Shown: positions 51,067 to 60,635, numbered from the stretch's first letter. The stretch is 64,000 nt of DNA from an uncultured Chlorobiaceae bacterium (GCA_903869365.1 CAIPYV010000067.1:19619-83618), one strand, 5' to 3'. Notes: generated by a model from the letters alone, not told the origin. A program made the numbers and translations.

Positions 51067-52905
51067 TCAGATTATCTCTTTTCGGAAAGGAAGGGTGAAA
51101 TAAAAAACAGACCCTTTTGTGTAGACGCTCTCTGCGCTTACCTTTCCGCCATGAGCTTCAACAATCTCTTTGACAATGGAGAGCCCCAGTCCTATGCCGC
51201 TTTTCTGCTGCTGACCGGGAACCCTGTAAAACTGTTCAAAAAGGTGCTCCATATGTTCCGGTGAAATTCCTTCGCCGGTGTCTTCAACGGAAAACCTGAT
51301 GTTTTTCTTATCTTCAACAGCGCTTATCGTCACAGTTCCACCAGGTGAAGTAAACCTCAATGCATTCGACAACAGATTGGCAAAAACATACCTGATGCCG
51401 TCAGAATCAGCCATAACATCAGGTAACCTTTCCGGGATAGCGTTGACAATGGTCACTCCTTGATCCTGAGCCTGAACAAGAAACACCTCAGCTCCTTCAA
51501 TACCAAGACGCGATGGCGAAACGGCTTGAATGTCCAAATGAGCCATTCCAGATTCAATACGATTAATATCCAACAGATCATCAATGATGTGCACAAGGCG
51601 TTCGCTTTCGTCCCGTGCGGCCAAAAGCAGATCCGCCTGTTTCTCATTCAGCTGACCGATACGCTCCTCAAGCAGGAGGTGGATGGACATTCTCAATGAT
51701 GTCAGGGGAGTTCTCAACTGATGGGATACTGTTGAAATAACACTCCGTTTCAGCTCCAGTTGTTCATGCTCTTTTGTAACATCCTTAAAAATCAAGGCTG
51801 TTCCTGCAAACCCATGATTTTCTACACCTGCAGGAATAGGGAGTGCCATTGGTTGAAAAAAGTGTTCCTGACTGTCAGCGAAATGCTGAACAAAACCATT
51901 ACCCTCTTCAGGTTCCGCCAGAGAACCTTGTCGAAGAGCTTTTTGCCACAACACAACCAACCATTCCTGTCCAATATCTTTTACATTTACTCCCGCTTTC
52001 AAGCCGAAATAGTGTTCAGCGGATTCCGTTGAAACTTCAACTTCCCCTTCAGAACCCAGCACTGCTATAGGCGAAGGGAGTACCTTGAATACTTCCTGTG
52101 TAGCTTTTCTTGTCCGAACGAGAGCTTCCCTGTCACTTTTACGCATTTTGCGCAGAGTCGCAGCCATTTCGTTGAACGATCCTGAAAGCTGCCCGATTTC
52201 ATCTTTGGAGGTGGTGTCAAGCACAAGATCAAGGTTCCCCTTCCGGATTTCCTCAGCCGACGCAATGAGTTTTTTTATCGGCATAAGAATCCATCGATGC
52301 GACAGATAGCTGAACAACAAGGCAACAAACGCACTGGCAATGATGGCGATAAGCACGTTGTTATGGGCTGAAGCCGCCATCTGCCATGCCGTATTGTTTG
52401 CCCGTTGCATCGTGGACTGGTTCATTTCAAGCACTTCGCCGATAAGCACCTTCATGCGGTGAACCAAGGGCAGGAGATCGGAAAAATATCGGTTTTGTCT
52501 TTCCGAAAGCAATACTGCCGGATCAGTAACCCGGGAAATAACCCTCGAATATTCCATGAACAGTGCCCTTATCTGCATGGCTTTCTGATGTTCACCTGGC
52601 AAGGTAATATTGCCAAGTTCGACCTGTAACGACTTGAGAAACTCCTTGTTATGCTGCCGGATATTATCCATTCCCTCATGATAATGCCCGGTAAAGGTAA
52701 AAAGCACCCCACTGTCAATATGGTCAAGGGATTGCGTCATCGCCTCACACGCAACAACACTTCGATAGTTCTGCCTGAGAATAACATCTATGGCGCCTCC
52801 AAGTGAGTCGATCTGGCGAATGGTCAAGAGACCCATTGCGGCCACAATAGTGAGCAGACCCCCAAACCCAAAAAAAAGTTTTTGTCGTATGCTGATCATA
52901 GGCAT
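51067..52905 (-). CDS. Membrane sensor histidine kinase, KinB-like
   Basis: A 612-residue two-helix sensor: TM1 (about 10-28), a helical periplasmic domain of about 150 residues, TM2 (about 182-205), HAMP (about 206-258), PAS (about 270-385), HisKA with phospho-acceptor His395 in TVSHQLRTPL, and HATPase with NLLSNALRFT, VEDTGEGI and GIGLGLSIV. It starts 7 bases after the transporter stop, so it is cotranscribed with it. The likely partner is the sigma54 regulator at 55092. Confidence 0.92.
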   Translation of the reverse strand: MPMISIRQKLFFGFGGLLTIVAAMGLLTIRQIDSLGGAIDVILRQNYRSVVACEAMTQSLDHIDSGVLFTFTGHYHEGMDNIRQHNKEFLKSLQVELGNITLPGEHQKAMQIRALFMEYSRVISRVTDPAVLLSERQNRYFSDLLPLVHRMKVLIGEVLEMNQSTMQRANNTAWQMAASAHNNVLIAIIASAFVALLFSYLSHRWILMPIKKLIASAEEIRKGNLDLVLDTTSKDEIGQLSGSFNEMAATLRKMRKSDREALVRTRKATQEVFKVLPSPIAVLGSEGEVEVSTESAEHYFGLKAGVNVKDIGQEWLVVLWQKALRQGSLAEPEEGNGFVQHFADSQEHFFQPMALPIPAGVENHGFAGTALIFKDVTKEHEQLELKRSVISTVSHQLRTPLTSLRMSIHLLLEERIGQLNEKQADLLLAARDESERLVHIIDDLLDINRIESGMAHLDIQAVSPSRLGIEGAEVFLVQAQDQGVTIVNAIPERLPDVMADSDGIRYVFANLLSNALRFTSPGGTVTISAVEDKKNIRFSVEDTGEGISPEHMEHLFEQFYRVPGQQQKSGIGLGLSIVKEIVEAHGGKVSAESVYTKGSVFYFTLPFRKEII

Positions 52906-52912
52906 CTTTCAG

Positions 52913-54895
52913 CTATACCTTAACCGGCAAAATCACAAAGGGAATTCCGTGAACATAGAGGTTCTGCTGTATGGCAAACACAGTGTAATTATGCAGCCAG
53001 CGATCCATCATAGACTCTCTGGTAAAGACAAGCTGCCCGCCAAAAAACACAATATCAGGGAATTTTTCCCTGATGGCAGGAACAAGCTTGTTTACCTCAT
53101 CAACGACATCAGTTCCAAGAGAAAAGTATGCCTCGGCATAGTGTCCATGATCATTCATGTAGTCAACATACTTGGACGTTTCGTTGCGAACAAAACTGCC
53201 AAGATTTTCTATTTCATCAGCCCCTTTAAAGTTTCCTGCATCGATCGAACCGATCTCAACAAAAACATAATTTTTATAGGTAGAGCCAAAAAGACGGAAC
53301 ACACTGAACAGGGTATGCAGACCGAGTCCGTTAAAACCGTTCACAAGAATTGCTGCAGTTTTAGCTTTCTGATCATAAACCGGAGCCGGACTGGTGCTGT
53401 CAGATACATCCGAGCCAGTAAGTACTGCAGCCTCAACAATAACATCAAGACGTTTGAGCGTGGCATAGGTCTTGTTGTAATGGTTTTTGATAAAGAATGC
53501 ACCAAAAACCAACACACCAGTTATCACCATGGTAACCCACCCGCCCTCATTAAACTTGAGAATCAGTACCGAAATCAGAATAAAAGTGGTCAGTGTCAGA
53601 CCTATTCCGTTAATCATGAGTTTTTTCAACCACTGCTTTTCCGTCCCTCTTTGCTCCCACCAATGCTTTACCATGCCAAGTTGCGAGAGGGAAAAGGTTA
53701 TGAACACGTTGATACTGTAAAGAACAATCAGAAAGTCAACTGATCCATTTGACGCCAGCATCATCACAAGAGAGGCAACTCCCATAACAAGAATGCCCTT
53801 TTCAGTTACCAGCCTGTCACTCAACATGGCAAAACGGGTCGGCAGCCATTTGTCAAGCGCCATATTGGCGAGAACCCTCGGCCCATCAAGAAAACCGGTC
53901 TGCGCCGCAATAAAGAGAAGCACCGCTTCAGAAAACAAGGTAATCCAGACAAACCCGACTCCGTAAAAACCACCCCACGATGCCGTTACGCTTTCAAACA
54001 AAATAGCGTTCAGTGTCTTGCCAGGGGAATCACGAACATCGAAAAGGATGTATGCCAGCATAAGCCCCATGACCGTTACTGAAAGAGAGATCGCCATATA
54101 CTTCATGGTTTTCTTCGCAGTGTCAACTTTAGGCTCTCGCAAAACAGGAAGACCGTTACTGACCGCCTCAATTCCGGTAAACGTACCGGCTCCAAGACTG
54201 TAAGCTTTCAAAACAAGAAAGAGCACCCCGAACAAACCAAGGGTATGAAAAGAATTGGTAAGCTCACGACCCGTTTCATGATAGACCGCGCCAAAAGTCC
54301 CCATATGTGATATCACGGCATAGACAATGACAACGGCGTGGGTGAAAACAAAGAGAAGAAAAACAGGGACAAGCGGCATTACAGCTTCCTTAATGCCTCG
54401 AAGGTTAAGTAAGAGCAGAACCAAAACGCCGAAAACTGCAAACCAGAGTTTATAGTCAATATAACTTATGGGCAAAAAGCTGAAGATTGCGTCAGCGCCA
54501 CTGGCTATTGAAATGGTAATAGTGAGGATGTAGTCAATAAGGAGTGCGCTGCCTGAAATTACACCCATCTGAGGGGAAAGCAGTTTGCTGGCAACCAGGT
54601 AGCCTCCACCTCCATGCGGGAACAGTTCAATGATATGCGAATAACTTGAGGCGATAATGAGAATGGTGATTCCTGTGCCTATCGCGACAAAAATACCGAG
54701 TGTCGGATGGCCCTGGAGTGCTTTAAATGCTTCCGGCGGACCATAACAGGATGAGGAAAGACCATCAGAACCAAGCCCTACCCATGCCAGAAAAGCCGAG
54801 AGTGCAAGCTGATGAAAAATCTTGTGATCCGTAAAATCCCTTGCTCCGCCAATAAAAAATTTTTTTATCTGCCTGAATACTTGATTAACTGCCAT
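52913..54895 (-). CDS. APC-superfamily potassium transporter, KimA-like
   Basis: A 660-residue transporter with about 12 membrane helices and a ~170-residue cytoplasmic C-terminal domain. The N-terminal block WVGLGSDGLSSSCYGPPEA and the GGGGYLVASKLL segment are typical of the KimA/YdaO-type K+ importers within the APC superfamily, though a generic annotation would be amino acid permease. K+ as substrate is inferred from this and from the KdpD-domain gene two genes downstream. Confidence 0.8.
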   Translation of the reverse strand: MAVNQVFRQIKKFFIGGARDFTDHKIFHQLALSAFLAWVGLGSDGLSSSCYGPPEAFKALQGHPTLGIFVAIGTGITILIIASSYSHIIELFPHGGGGYLVASKLLSPQMGVISGSALLIDYILTITISIASGADAIFSFLPISYIDYKLWFAVFGVLVLLLLNLRGIKEAVMPLVPVFLLFVFTHAVVIVYAVISHMGTFGAVYHETGRELTNSFHTLGLFGVLFLVLKAYSLGAGTFTGIEAVSNGLPVLREPKVDTAKKTMKYMAISLSVTVMGLMLAYILFDVRDSPGKTLNAILFESVTASWGGFYGVGFVWITLFSEAVLLFIAAQTGFLDGPRVLANMALDKWLPTRFAMLSDRLVTEKGILVMGVASLVMMLASNGSVDFLIVLYSINVFITFSLSQLGMVKHWWEQRGTEKQWLKKLMINGIGLTLTTFILISVLILKFNEGGWVTMVITGVLVFGAFFIKNHYNKTYATLKRLDVIVEAAVLTGSDVSDSTSPAPVYDQKAKTAAILVNGFNGLGLHTLFSVFRLFGSTYKNYVFVEIGSIDAGNFKGADEIENLGSFVRNETSKYVDYMNDHGHYAEAYFSLGTDVVDEVNKLVPAIREKFPDIVFFGGQLVFTRESMMDRWLHNYTVFAIQQNLYVHGIPFVILPVKV

Positions 54896-55091
54896 AATAC
54901 CTGTTAGAAAGAGTTACCGGGAAAAGAAGCGGTTTTTTTGCCAACCACCCCCGCTTGCATGAATTTCCATCACACCGTTGTCAGGTTGCCTTGATTTCAC
55001 CAAACATAACGAAAGAGTAAGAAAGGGCATCTTGCGGAACACAAGACTTCTATAAATGGCGCATTGAATTATGCAAGGTGATGGAAGGAGA

Positions 55092-56429
55092 CTAAATTTT
55101 GTACTGTTTCCTTTTTCTCCAAAGGGTTGCCTGATCAATACCGAGAATATCTGCGGCTTCCTGCAGCGATTTTGTTGAGGCAAGAATTCGACGTATATGG
55201 GTTTCTTCGATCACATCCAGTGGCAAGGGATCTCCAAGCCGAACCGGTTGAGCTTTTATGAAAATATTTGCAGGGAGATGTTCCTCACTAATCAGCCCGT
55301 TTTTACTGAGAATTACTGCTCGTTCAATAACATTGCGCAATTCCCGAATATTGCCCGGCCACAAATAGGTTCTGAGCGCCAGCATGGCATTACCGGCAAA
55401 ACCATCAAGAGTTTTGTGGTTTTGGGCAGCAAAAAATTTCAGCATTGTTCCCGCGAGTTGCTCGATATCGTCAGGACGACCTGCCAGAGGTGGCAACTCA
55501 ATTTGTATTCCATTCAGGCGGTAGAAAAGATCTTCACGAAAACGACCTTCTTTTACACCCGTCTCAAGTTCTGAATTAGTGGCAGCAATAATTCGGACGT
55601 CGGTTTTCCGTGTTTGCTGTTCACCAAAACGCTCATACTCACGATCCTGGATAAAACGGAGAAGTTTTGGTTGAATAGAGAGCGGCAGTACCCCGATTTC
55701 ATCAAGAAACACCGTGCCACCTTCGCACACAGAGATTTTGCCGGGATTATCTCTTACAGCACCCGGAAATGAACCCTTGCTGTATCCGAAGAGCTCTCTT
55801 TCAAGCAGGTCATCATGCAATGAGGGACATGAAATAACAGTAAACGGTTTTTCTGACCTGCGACTCCAGTTATGAATTGAGCGGGCAAAAAGATTTTTTC
55901 CGGTTCCACTGGAACCCCGCAACAGTATAACTGCTTCGGAATCGGCAACCTGACGGGCCAATGCTATGGCACGCTGCATTGACGGGTAACGGGAGGTAAG
56001 ATGTTCTTCGGGGTTCGTTCGGTTAAGGCTCTCCTGCAGTGATACAATACGTTGTTCCATCCTGCACACTGCCGCCAGACGTTCTGTGACAAGTTCCAGT
56101 TGATCAGGCGTAAAGGGTTTCGGGATATAATCCACTGCACCTCTCTTCATTGCTTCAACAGCTGTCTCAATAGAGGCGTAAGCAGTTATAACAACAACTT
56201 TTGTCCATGAATTAGCCGACAGAAGAGACTCCACCAGATCCAATCCATTTTCAGAGCCCAAGCGCACATCAACAAACGCAAGCTCAAAAACCTGCAATTC
56301 CGCCTCAGCCAAAGCGTCACGGGAGCAACTTACGGCTTTGACTCGGTGCCCGCGTGATTCCATAAAAACCGTCAGGGTTTTACGAATATTGGGCTCATCA
56401 TCGACAATCAGGACATTGAGCTGGAACAT
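55092..56429 (-). CDS. Sigma54-type (NtrC-family) response regulator with GSFPGA loop
   Basis: A 445-residue regulator: receiver with phospho-acceptor Asp54 (FVDVRLG), AAA+ domain with Walker A GSSGTGKN and Walker B GGTVFLDEIG, and a Fis-type HTH (SLQEAADILGIDQATLWRKRKQ). The loop that touches sigma54, normally GAFTGA, reads GSFPGA at residues 219-224 (55758-55775). Walker A ends in Asn rather than Glu. It lies 196 bases upstream of the transporter and probably heads the module. Confidence 0.9.
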   Translation of the reverse strand: MFQLNVLIVDDEPNIRKTLTVFMESRGHRVKAVSCSRDALAEAELQVFELAFVDVRLGSENGLDLVESLLSANSWTKVVVITAYASIETAVEAMKRGAVDYIPKPFTPDQLELVTERLAAVCRMEQRIVSLQESLNRTNPEEHLTSRYPSMQRAIALARQVADSEAVILLRGSSGTGKNLFARSIHNWSRRSEKPFTVISCPSLHDDLLERELFGYSKGSFPGAVRDNPGKISVCEGGTVFLDEIGVLPLSIQPKLLRFIQDREYERFGEQQTRKTDVRIIAATNSELETGVKEGRFREDLFYRLNGIQIELPPLAGRPDDIEQLAGTMLKFFAAQNHKTLDGFAGNAMLALRTYLWPGNIRELRNVIERAVILSKNGLISEEHLPANIFIKAQPVRLGDPLPLDVIEETHIRRILASTKSLQEAADILGIDQATLWRKRKQYKI

Positions 56430-56548
56430 TGGCTGGAAGATATGATGAACTTCGTTTCAATACCTTCACCCAATATACACAAGTTGCTGAAGATTGATTT
56501 TCTTCTCCAGGCTTGAAAATCAGGAATCAGCTGCCTGAGTGACTTTGC

Positions 56549-58264
56549 TTACCTAGCAAACCTTGCTGCTGCAAAATTGCCATTGTAATTTATGACTGCC
56601 CAAACACTTTTCTTGCGCTGGTCGATGCCGTAGGTGCCTAAGGCATAACCTTTTTTCCAGGAGCCGGCAACAAAGGTTTTCGTTCCTCCAGAATTGTTAT
56701 CAACGGCATTGACCCAATTGCCGTCACCATCTTTGGTTGCCAGAGTAAAAAGGCCTTCTTTGAAATCGTTCGGCTGTAACTTATCCGGATGATAACTTAT
56801 CGAAAGGGTGTAAACATCGGTCTGTTCCCGGCCAAGATCACCCATGCCTGTCAGATACAAAATATTGCTCGCAAGATATGTATCATGCTCCGATTGCAAG
56901 GAAGCCTGCTTCTCGTGCCAACCTGTATCCACAGTCTTTGTCAACTTTCGCCCAACTCCACCTTTGGTATCAAGACTACCATCCCTCTCTGTGCTGTTAT
57001 TCGTTCCATCAAGTATTCGCGCAATGGTGCCTTTGAAAGTGTCTGACACCTTCGCATAGCTTGTTCCCTGAGGTATAAGAAATTCCCGGCCGTTCGTGCT
57101 GTAACTCCAGCTCTCTTTTTTGACAAAGTGGAATAAAGGGGTTATACCGGTATCCGTCTTGCCTGCTCCGTTTGGAAAGTTGGCATCAGACATCCAGTTG
57201 CCGTGATCATCGGAGTAATAATCGACCGTGACGCATGGTCCGTCGACCGTATAGATAGAGTAACCAACCGAATGCCGTTCCTGTGCAATGGACGTTTCAC
57301 GGTCTTTCTGGCCAAACCACTTGGGTTCGTCTATAGGTTTTGGAGTGTAAAACTTGCTACTGTTTGAAGCGCAGATTATCTCTTCTATGTGAGATGTACC
57401 GTCCGGGCTGGCGATAATCGAGCGCTGGTGAATATGGTCATGTCCGCAAATAAAAAACTTCACACCGTTATGCTGCATACTGGCGAAAAATTTGTTTTGC
57501 CAGTCTGGATTTGCATTTGCAGAGCCATTGAACATGGTGTCCTGATGGCCTTCTGCTATAAGCGGCTGATGTGAAAAAACAAACACCTGATCCGTCTTTC
57601 GACTTATTTTGTCAAGCCTGCTGCTTATCCATGCCTGCTGATCATTGACGGTATAGCCGTATGCATAACCATTTTGATTTTTATCAACTTTTGATGGCAT
57701 GGCCCAGGTATCAACAATCACAAAACGAGCCTTGTTTTTTATATCACCGTAGTCAAAGGAGTAACTCATGCCATTCAGATCAGCGCTGACGTCGATGGGG
57801 CTGCTGAAACCATCGCCGACCGTGAAATGCTGTTTGTCTGTTTTGGTGAAATTTCCTGTTTGGGTCTGGGGGTAATTGGAGCGAAAAATGGATAGGCCGT
57901 AACTATTGTTCAAACCAACAGTCTCATGGTTGCCACGAAACGGAAAAAAACCTATGCCGGCATCAATAAGTGGTTGCGCAGCCTTGGCACGGTTTATTTC
58001 GGATATATCATTGCCGTCATCGCTCAGGTCACCCACCGCAATGACAAATTTCACGCGAGCTTTAATGAATTCCTGGTTGACCTGATTAATAATAGAGAGT
58101 GGTACAGTATAAGGATTTGCGTTGCCTGGATCGGCAGTGGTCCACTGGGAGTCCCCCATGACACCGAATTTCCAAGGCTCCGCTGATGCAGAGATGGCTC
58201 CGCACAAAAAAGCAAGCAACAATGATAACATTGATGCAGTTTTTACCATATAACGGTTTCTCAT
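56549..58264 (-). CDS. Exported metallophosphoesterase, long form
   Basis: A 571-residue protein with a signal peptide (cleavage likely after ASA, about residue 28). Calcineurin-like motifs are GDSQ, GDLSDDG, RGNHE, FSHQP and CGHDHIHQR. A C-terminal domain of about 200 residues follows the catalytic part and has no recognised family. It has the same fold class as the phosphoesterase at 48222 but is not a close copy. No gene partner is obvious. Confidence 0.86.
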   Translation of the reverse strand: MRNRYMVKTASMLSLLLAFLCGAISASAEPWKFGVMGDSQWTTADPGNANPYTVPLSIINQVNQEFIKARVKFVIAVGDLSDDGNDISEINRAKAAQPLIDAGIGFFPFRGNHETVGLNNSYGLSIFRSNYPQTQTGNFTKTDKQHFTVGDGFSSPIDVSADLNGMSYSFDYGDIKNKARFVIVDTWAMPSKVDKNQNGYAYGYTVNDQQAWISSRLDKISRKTDQVFVFSHQPLIAEGHQDTMFNGSANANPDWQNKFFASMQHNGVKFFICGHDHIHQRSIIASPDGTSHIEEIICASNSSKFYTPKPIDEPKWFGQKDRETSIAQERHSVGYSIYTVDGPCVTVDYYSDDHGNWMSDANFPNGAGKTDTGITPLFHFVKKESWSYSTNGREFLIPQGTSYAKVSDTFKGTIARILDGTNNSTERDGSLDTKGGVGRKLTKTVDTGWHEKQASLQSEHDTYLASNILYLTGMGDLGREQTDVYTLSISYHPDKLQPNDFKEGLFTLATKDGDGNWVNAVDNNSGGTKTFVAGSWKKGYALGTYGIDQRKKSVWAVINYNGNFAAARFAR

Positions 58265-59059
58265 GAGATATAATAATCGGTTTTTTTCAGGACATTATGT
58301 TGCCAATCAATAGTGGCAAAAGTGTGGATACAACAAGCTCACACAACTGATGCAATGAATTAAAGTTCGAACGGCATAAGCTGAATATGATTTATAGTTG
58401 GAATTTGAAGAACCTTGTTAACAATATACCGAGAAGCAACCTTATATTTTGTTGGGTTCAGTTTTGTTTACAATTATTTAACAGAAGTATCGAAGGCCAT
58501 CAGGCTTATGAGGTGTTCCGAGTTCTTTTAACCATGACTTGATGTCAATGGCGTTGTTTCCTCAGATGAGTCGCAGCTAAAGTAAAAATCTTTGGCGCCG
58601 CTCCATTCAATAATAATGTTAAAATGGTTTAACTCTATTTATGACCTTTTCTCTTTATTGATTTATTTACTTGGATTATAGCCAGCAGGTATCTTGGGAG
58701 TTCATTGATACCACCTTTTTGTTTGTTGAGTTTACTCAATGTCCAGCTGTTTTATACCGAGTAACACGTTAAATCATTGTAAATTCTTTAAGAACTCTGT
58801 CTTGAATTTCCCTGAATTCTTTTTGAATTATTGACGGATAAAGAGAAGAAAAGGGTGGAAGAGAACAGAGATCCCTCACTGCGTTTCGGGATGACAGAGT
58901 GAGGGATGTTTGGGATGGAGGGAAAAAATACACTGGTTGTGTTTTAACAAAAACTGGAAGTTAACCTTGGTGAGAAAGAGTGTCGTACTTTTTTTCAGTT
59001 CAAAGGATAACGCTTCTTCATCAGCAAAGTAAAGCCCCAGGCTGTGTTCATCCTATGAT
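58265..59059. other. 795-base AT-rich stretch without an intact gene
   Basis: It contains the promoter region of the phosphoesterase gene, a dispersed repeat (58868-58908), and on the minus strand two short frames (about 58478-58650) that together could be a decayed C-terminus (EWSGAKDFYFSCD then IDIKSWLKELGTPHKP). No RNA gene was recognised. Confidence 0.6.
58868..58908 (-). repeat. GTCATCCCGA...GAGGGATCTC dispersed repeat, copy 2
   Basis: On the minus strand it reads GTCATCCCGAAACGCAGTG then AGGGATCTC, and an outer inverted repeat ATCCCTCACT/AGTGAGGGAT (58871-58880 and 58898-58907) makes a 10-bp stem. It lies about 150 bases 3' of the DUF6794 gene at 59060, in the same relative orientation as copy 1. 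Confidence 0.8.
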
Positions 59060-59380
59060 TTATACTGGGACATGTATTTCCGCCTGCAGACGTTGCCAGA
59101 GTGCTTCGATAATGATCGCGGCGGCCTCTTCCGGGTCGTTGAGAAAAAGAAGCCGTTCCAACTCTTTCTCCCGGGTAAGAGCGCAGGCTTCAAGCAGGGT
59201 TTTGTTACCGTTATAGAGCCCGAACCATCCGCAGATGAGCATTCCGAGAGAATAATGAAAGCGGTAGAGTTCTTCCTTGTTAGTGTTCAGGAGTTCCTGT
59301 TTATCTATTTCGCTTATTGTGTCGATCATCAGCTCTACGGCTTCATTGATCGTCTTAGGCCATATTGACAAAACAGTCAT
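59060..59380 (-). CDS. DUF6794-like protein, full-length form
   Basis: A 106-residue protein of unknown function, MTVLSIWPKTINEAVELMID... with FLNDPEEAAAIIIEALWQRL near the end. It has the extra CGWFGLYNGNKTLLEACAL segment that the paralogue at 43186 lacks. Mostly helical by eye, no signal peptide. Confidence 0.75.
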   Translation of the reverse strand: MTVLSIWPKTINEAVELMIDTISEIDKQELLNTNKEELYRFHYSLGMLICGWFGLYNGNKTLLEACALTREKELERLLFLNDPEEAAAIIIEALWQRLQAEIHVPV

Positions 59381-59528
59381 GGTTTGAATATTTTAGGTTT
59401 TTTAGGGGCTGGAAATAATGAAGTGCAAATATATCATGCAGATTCATTCTTTTGTTCCCATAACTCTTTTGTTTTCAAACATGTAACATGACTGGTGACC
59501 ATTGGATTGTCAAAATAATGGTCAAGAG

Positions 59529-59549
59529 GAGATCCCTCAATTGCGTTCG
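59529..59549 (-). repeat. GAGGGATCTC dispersed repeat, copy 3, overlapping a gene end
   Basis: The half-element CGAACGCAATTG with AGGGATCTC covers the last codons and the TGA stop (59537-59539) of the 21-residue-repeat gene. It matches the end of copy 1 (AATTGAGGGATCTC). Confidence 0.7.
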
Positions 59550-60550
59550 TCGGCTACAAAGTTTCCTTTTATCTTGTAAATCGCTCGAACTTGTTCTTCA
59601 GTAACAGAATTCGCAATATCTGCACAAATAAAATCTCCGCCAACTCTCTTCAGACTGCACTCAAGGGTTGTCAGCTGATTACCGGAGCAATTAAAATGCC
59701 CTTTTATTTTTTCAGGGACGCCCTTAAGAGAGGTTATCTGGTTCGATGAGCAATTAAAATCCCCTTTCACTTTATCTGGAGCCCTTTTGAGAGAAGTAAG
59801 CTGATTGAGTGAACAATCAAATGCCTTCACAGCATCCGGAGCACCTTTGAGCGAGGTCAACTGGTTGCCCGAACAATAAAAATCTCCGTTAACCTTTTTG
59901 GGAGATCCCTTAAGGCTTGTAAGTTTATTCATTGAACAATCAAAAGTTCCAGCAACTTGTTGTGGAGCGCCATCAAGTGACAGAAGCTGGTTTCCAGCAC
60001 AAGAAAAATCTCCAGCGATAACAACCGTGCACTTTTCAAGAGAAGTCAACTTATTGTTTGAACAATCATAATCCCCACCTACGATCTTTGGCGAACCATC
60101 AAGGGTTTGCAGTTGGTTCCCGGAACAATTGAAATCTCCCTCAACTATTTCCAGACAACTTTCAAGTTTGATCCCTTTTGTGGAATAGATCTCGCCTTGA
60201 AGCGATGTCAGCTGATTGGAGGCACAGGAAAAATCTCCCATCACAAAAGCGGGACAATACTCCAGAGTTGTCAGTTGATTGTTTGAACAATCATAATCAC
60301 CTTTAACCTCTACAGGACCTCCTTCAAGGGTTTTCAGCAGATTGCCCGAACAATCAAAATTTCCTTTAATATGTTGGGGCGCCCCCTCAAGGGTTGTAAG
60401 TTTGTTCCCCGAACAATTGAAATCTCCTTTAACTTTCTGAGGACATCCCTCAAGCGATGTTAATCCCATATTGGAACAATCAATCCCATCCGTTCCATCA
60501 ACACTATCCATAACCTCAGCAAAGGTTAGTGCCTTAACTTGTTTGCTCAT
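59537..60550 (-). CDS. 21-residue Cys-containing leucine-rich-like repeat protein
   Basis: A 337-residue protein made of about 13 repeats of 21 residues with the pattern F(D/N)CSGNQLTSLKGAPxxVKGD, flanked by a short N-terminal helix (AEVMDSVDGTDG) and a C-terminal cap. Each repeat has one Cys at a fixed place, so stacked turns would form a Cys ladder, as in pentapeptide or LRR solenoids. One repeat (about 118-151) carries a 12-residue insertion. No signal peptide or membrane helix. A strong site GAGGAGG precedes the ATG. Similar repeats occur in phage and bacterial proteins of unknown role. Confidence 0.85.
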   Translation of the reverse strand: MSKQVKALTFAEVMDSVDGTDGIDCSNMGLTSLEGCPQKVKGDFNCSGNKLTTLEGAPQHIKGNFDCSGNLLKTLEGGPVEVKGDYDCSNNQLTTLEYCPAFVMGDFSCASNQLTSLQGEIYSTKGIKLESCLEIVEGDFNCSGNQLQTLDGSPKIVGGDYDCSNNKLTSLEKCTVVIAGDFSCAGNQLLSLDGAPQQVAGTFDCSMNKLTSLKGSPKKVNGDFYCSGNQLTSLKGAPDAVKAFDCSLNQLTSLKRAPDKVKGDFNCSSNQITSLKGVPEKIKGHFNCSGNQLTTLECSLKRVGGDFICADIANSVTEEQVRAIYKIKGNFVADERN

Positions 60551-60635
60551 TACTACCTCCTCGGATAATTTATTTCCTGCAATTTCTTAACATACATACA
60601 TATTACATACAAACCGTGATTCACGATGGCCTGAT

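Noticed and set aside
59537..60550. 63-base periodicity considered as a CRISPR-like array
   Set aside because: The period is codon-framed and translates into a regular 21-residue protein repeat; no constant repeats with unique spacers.
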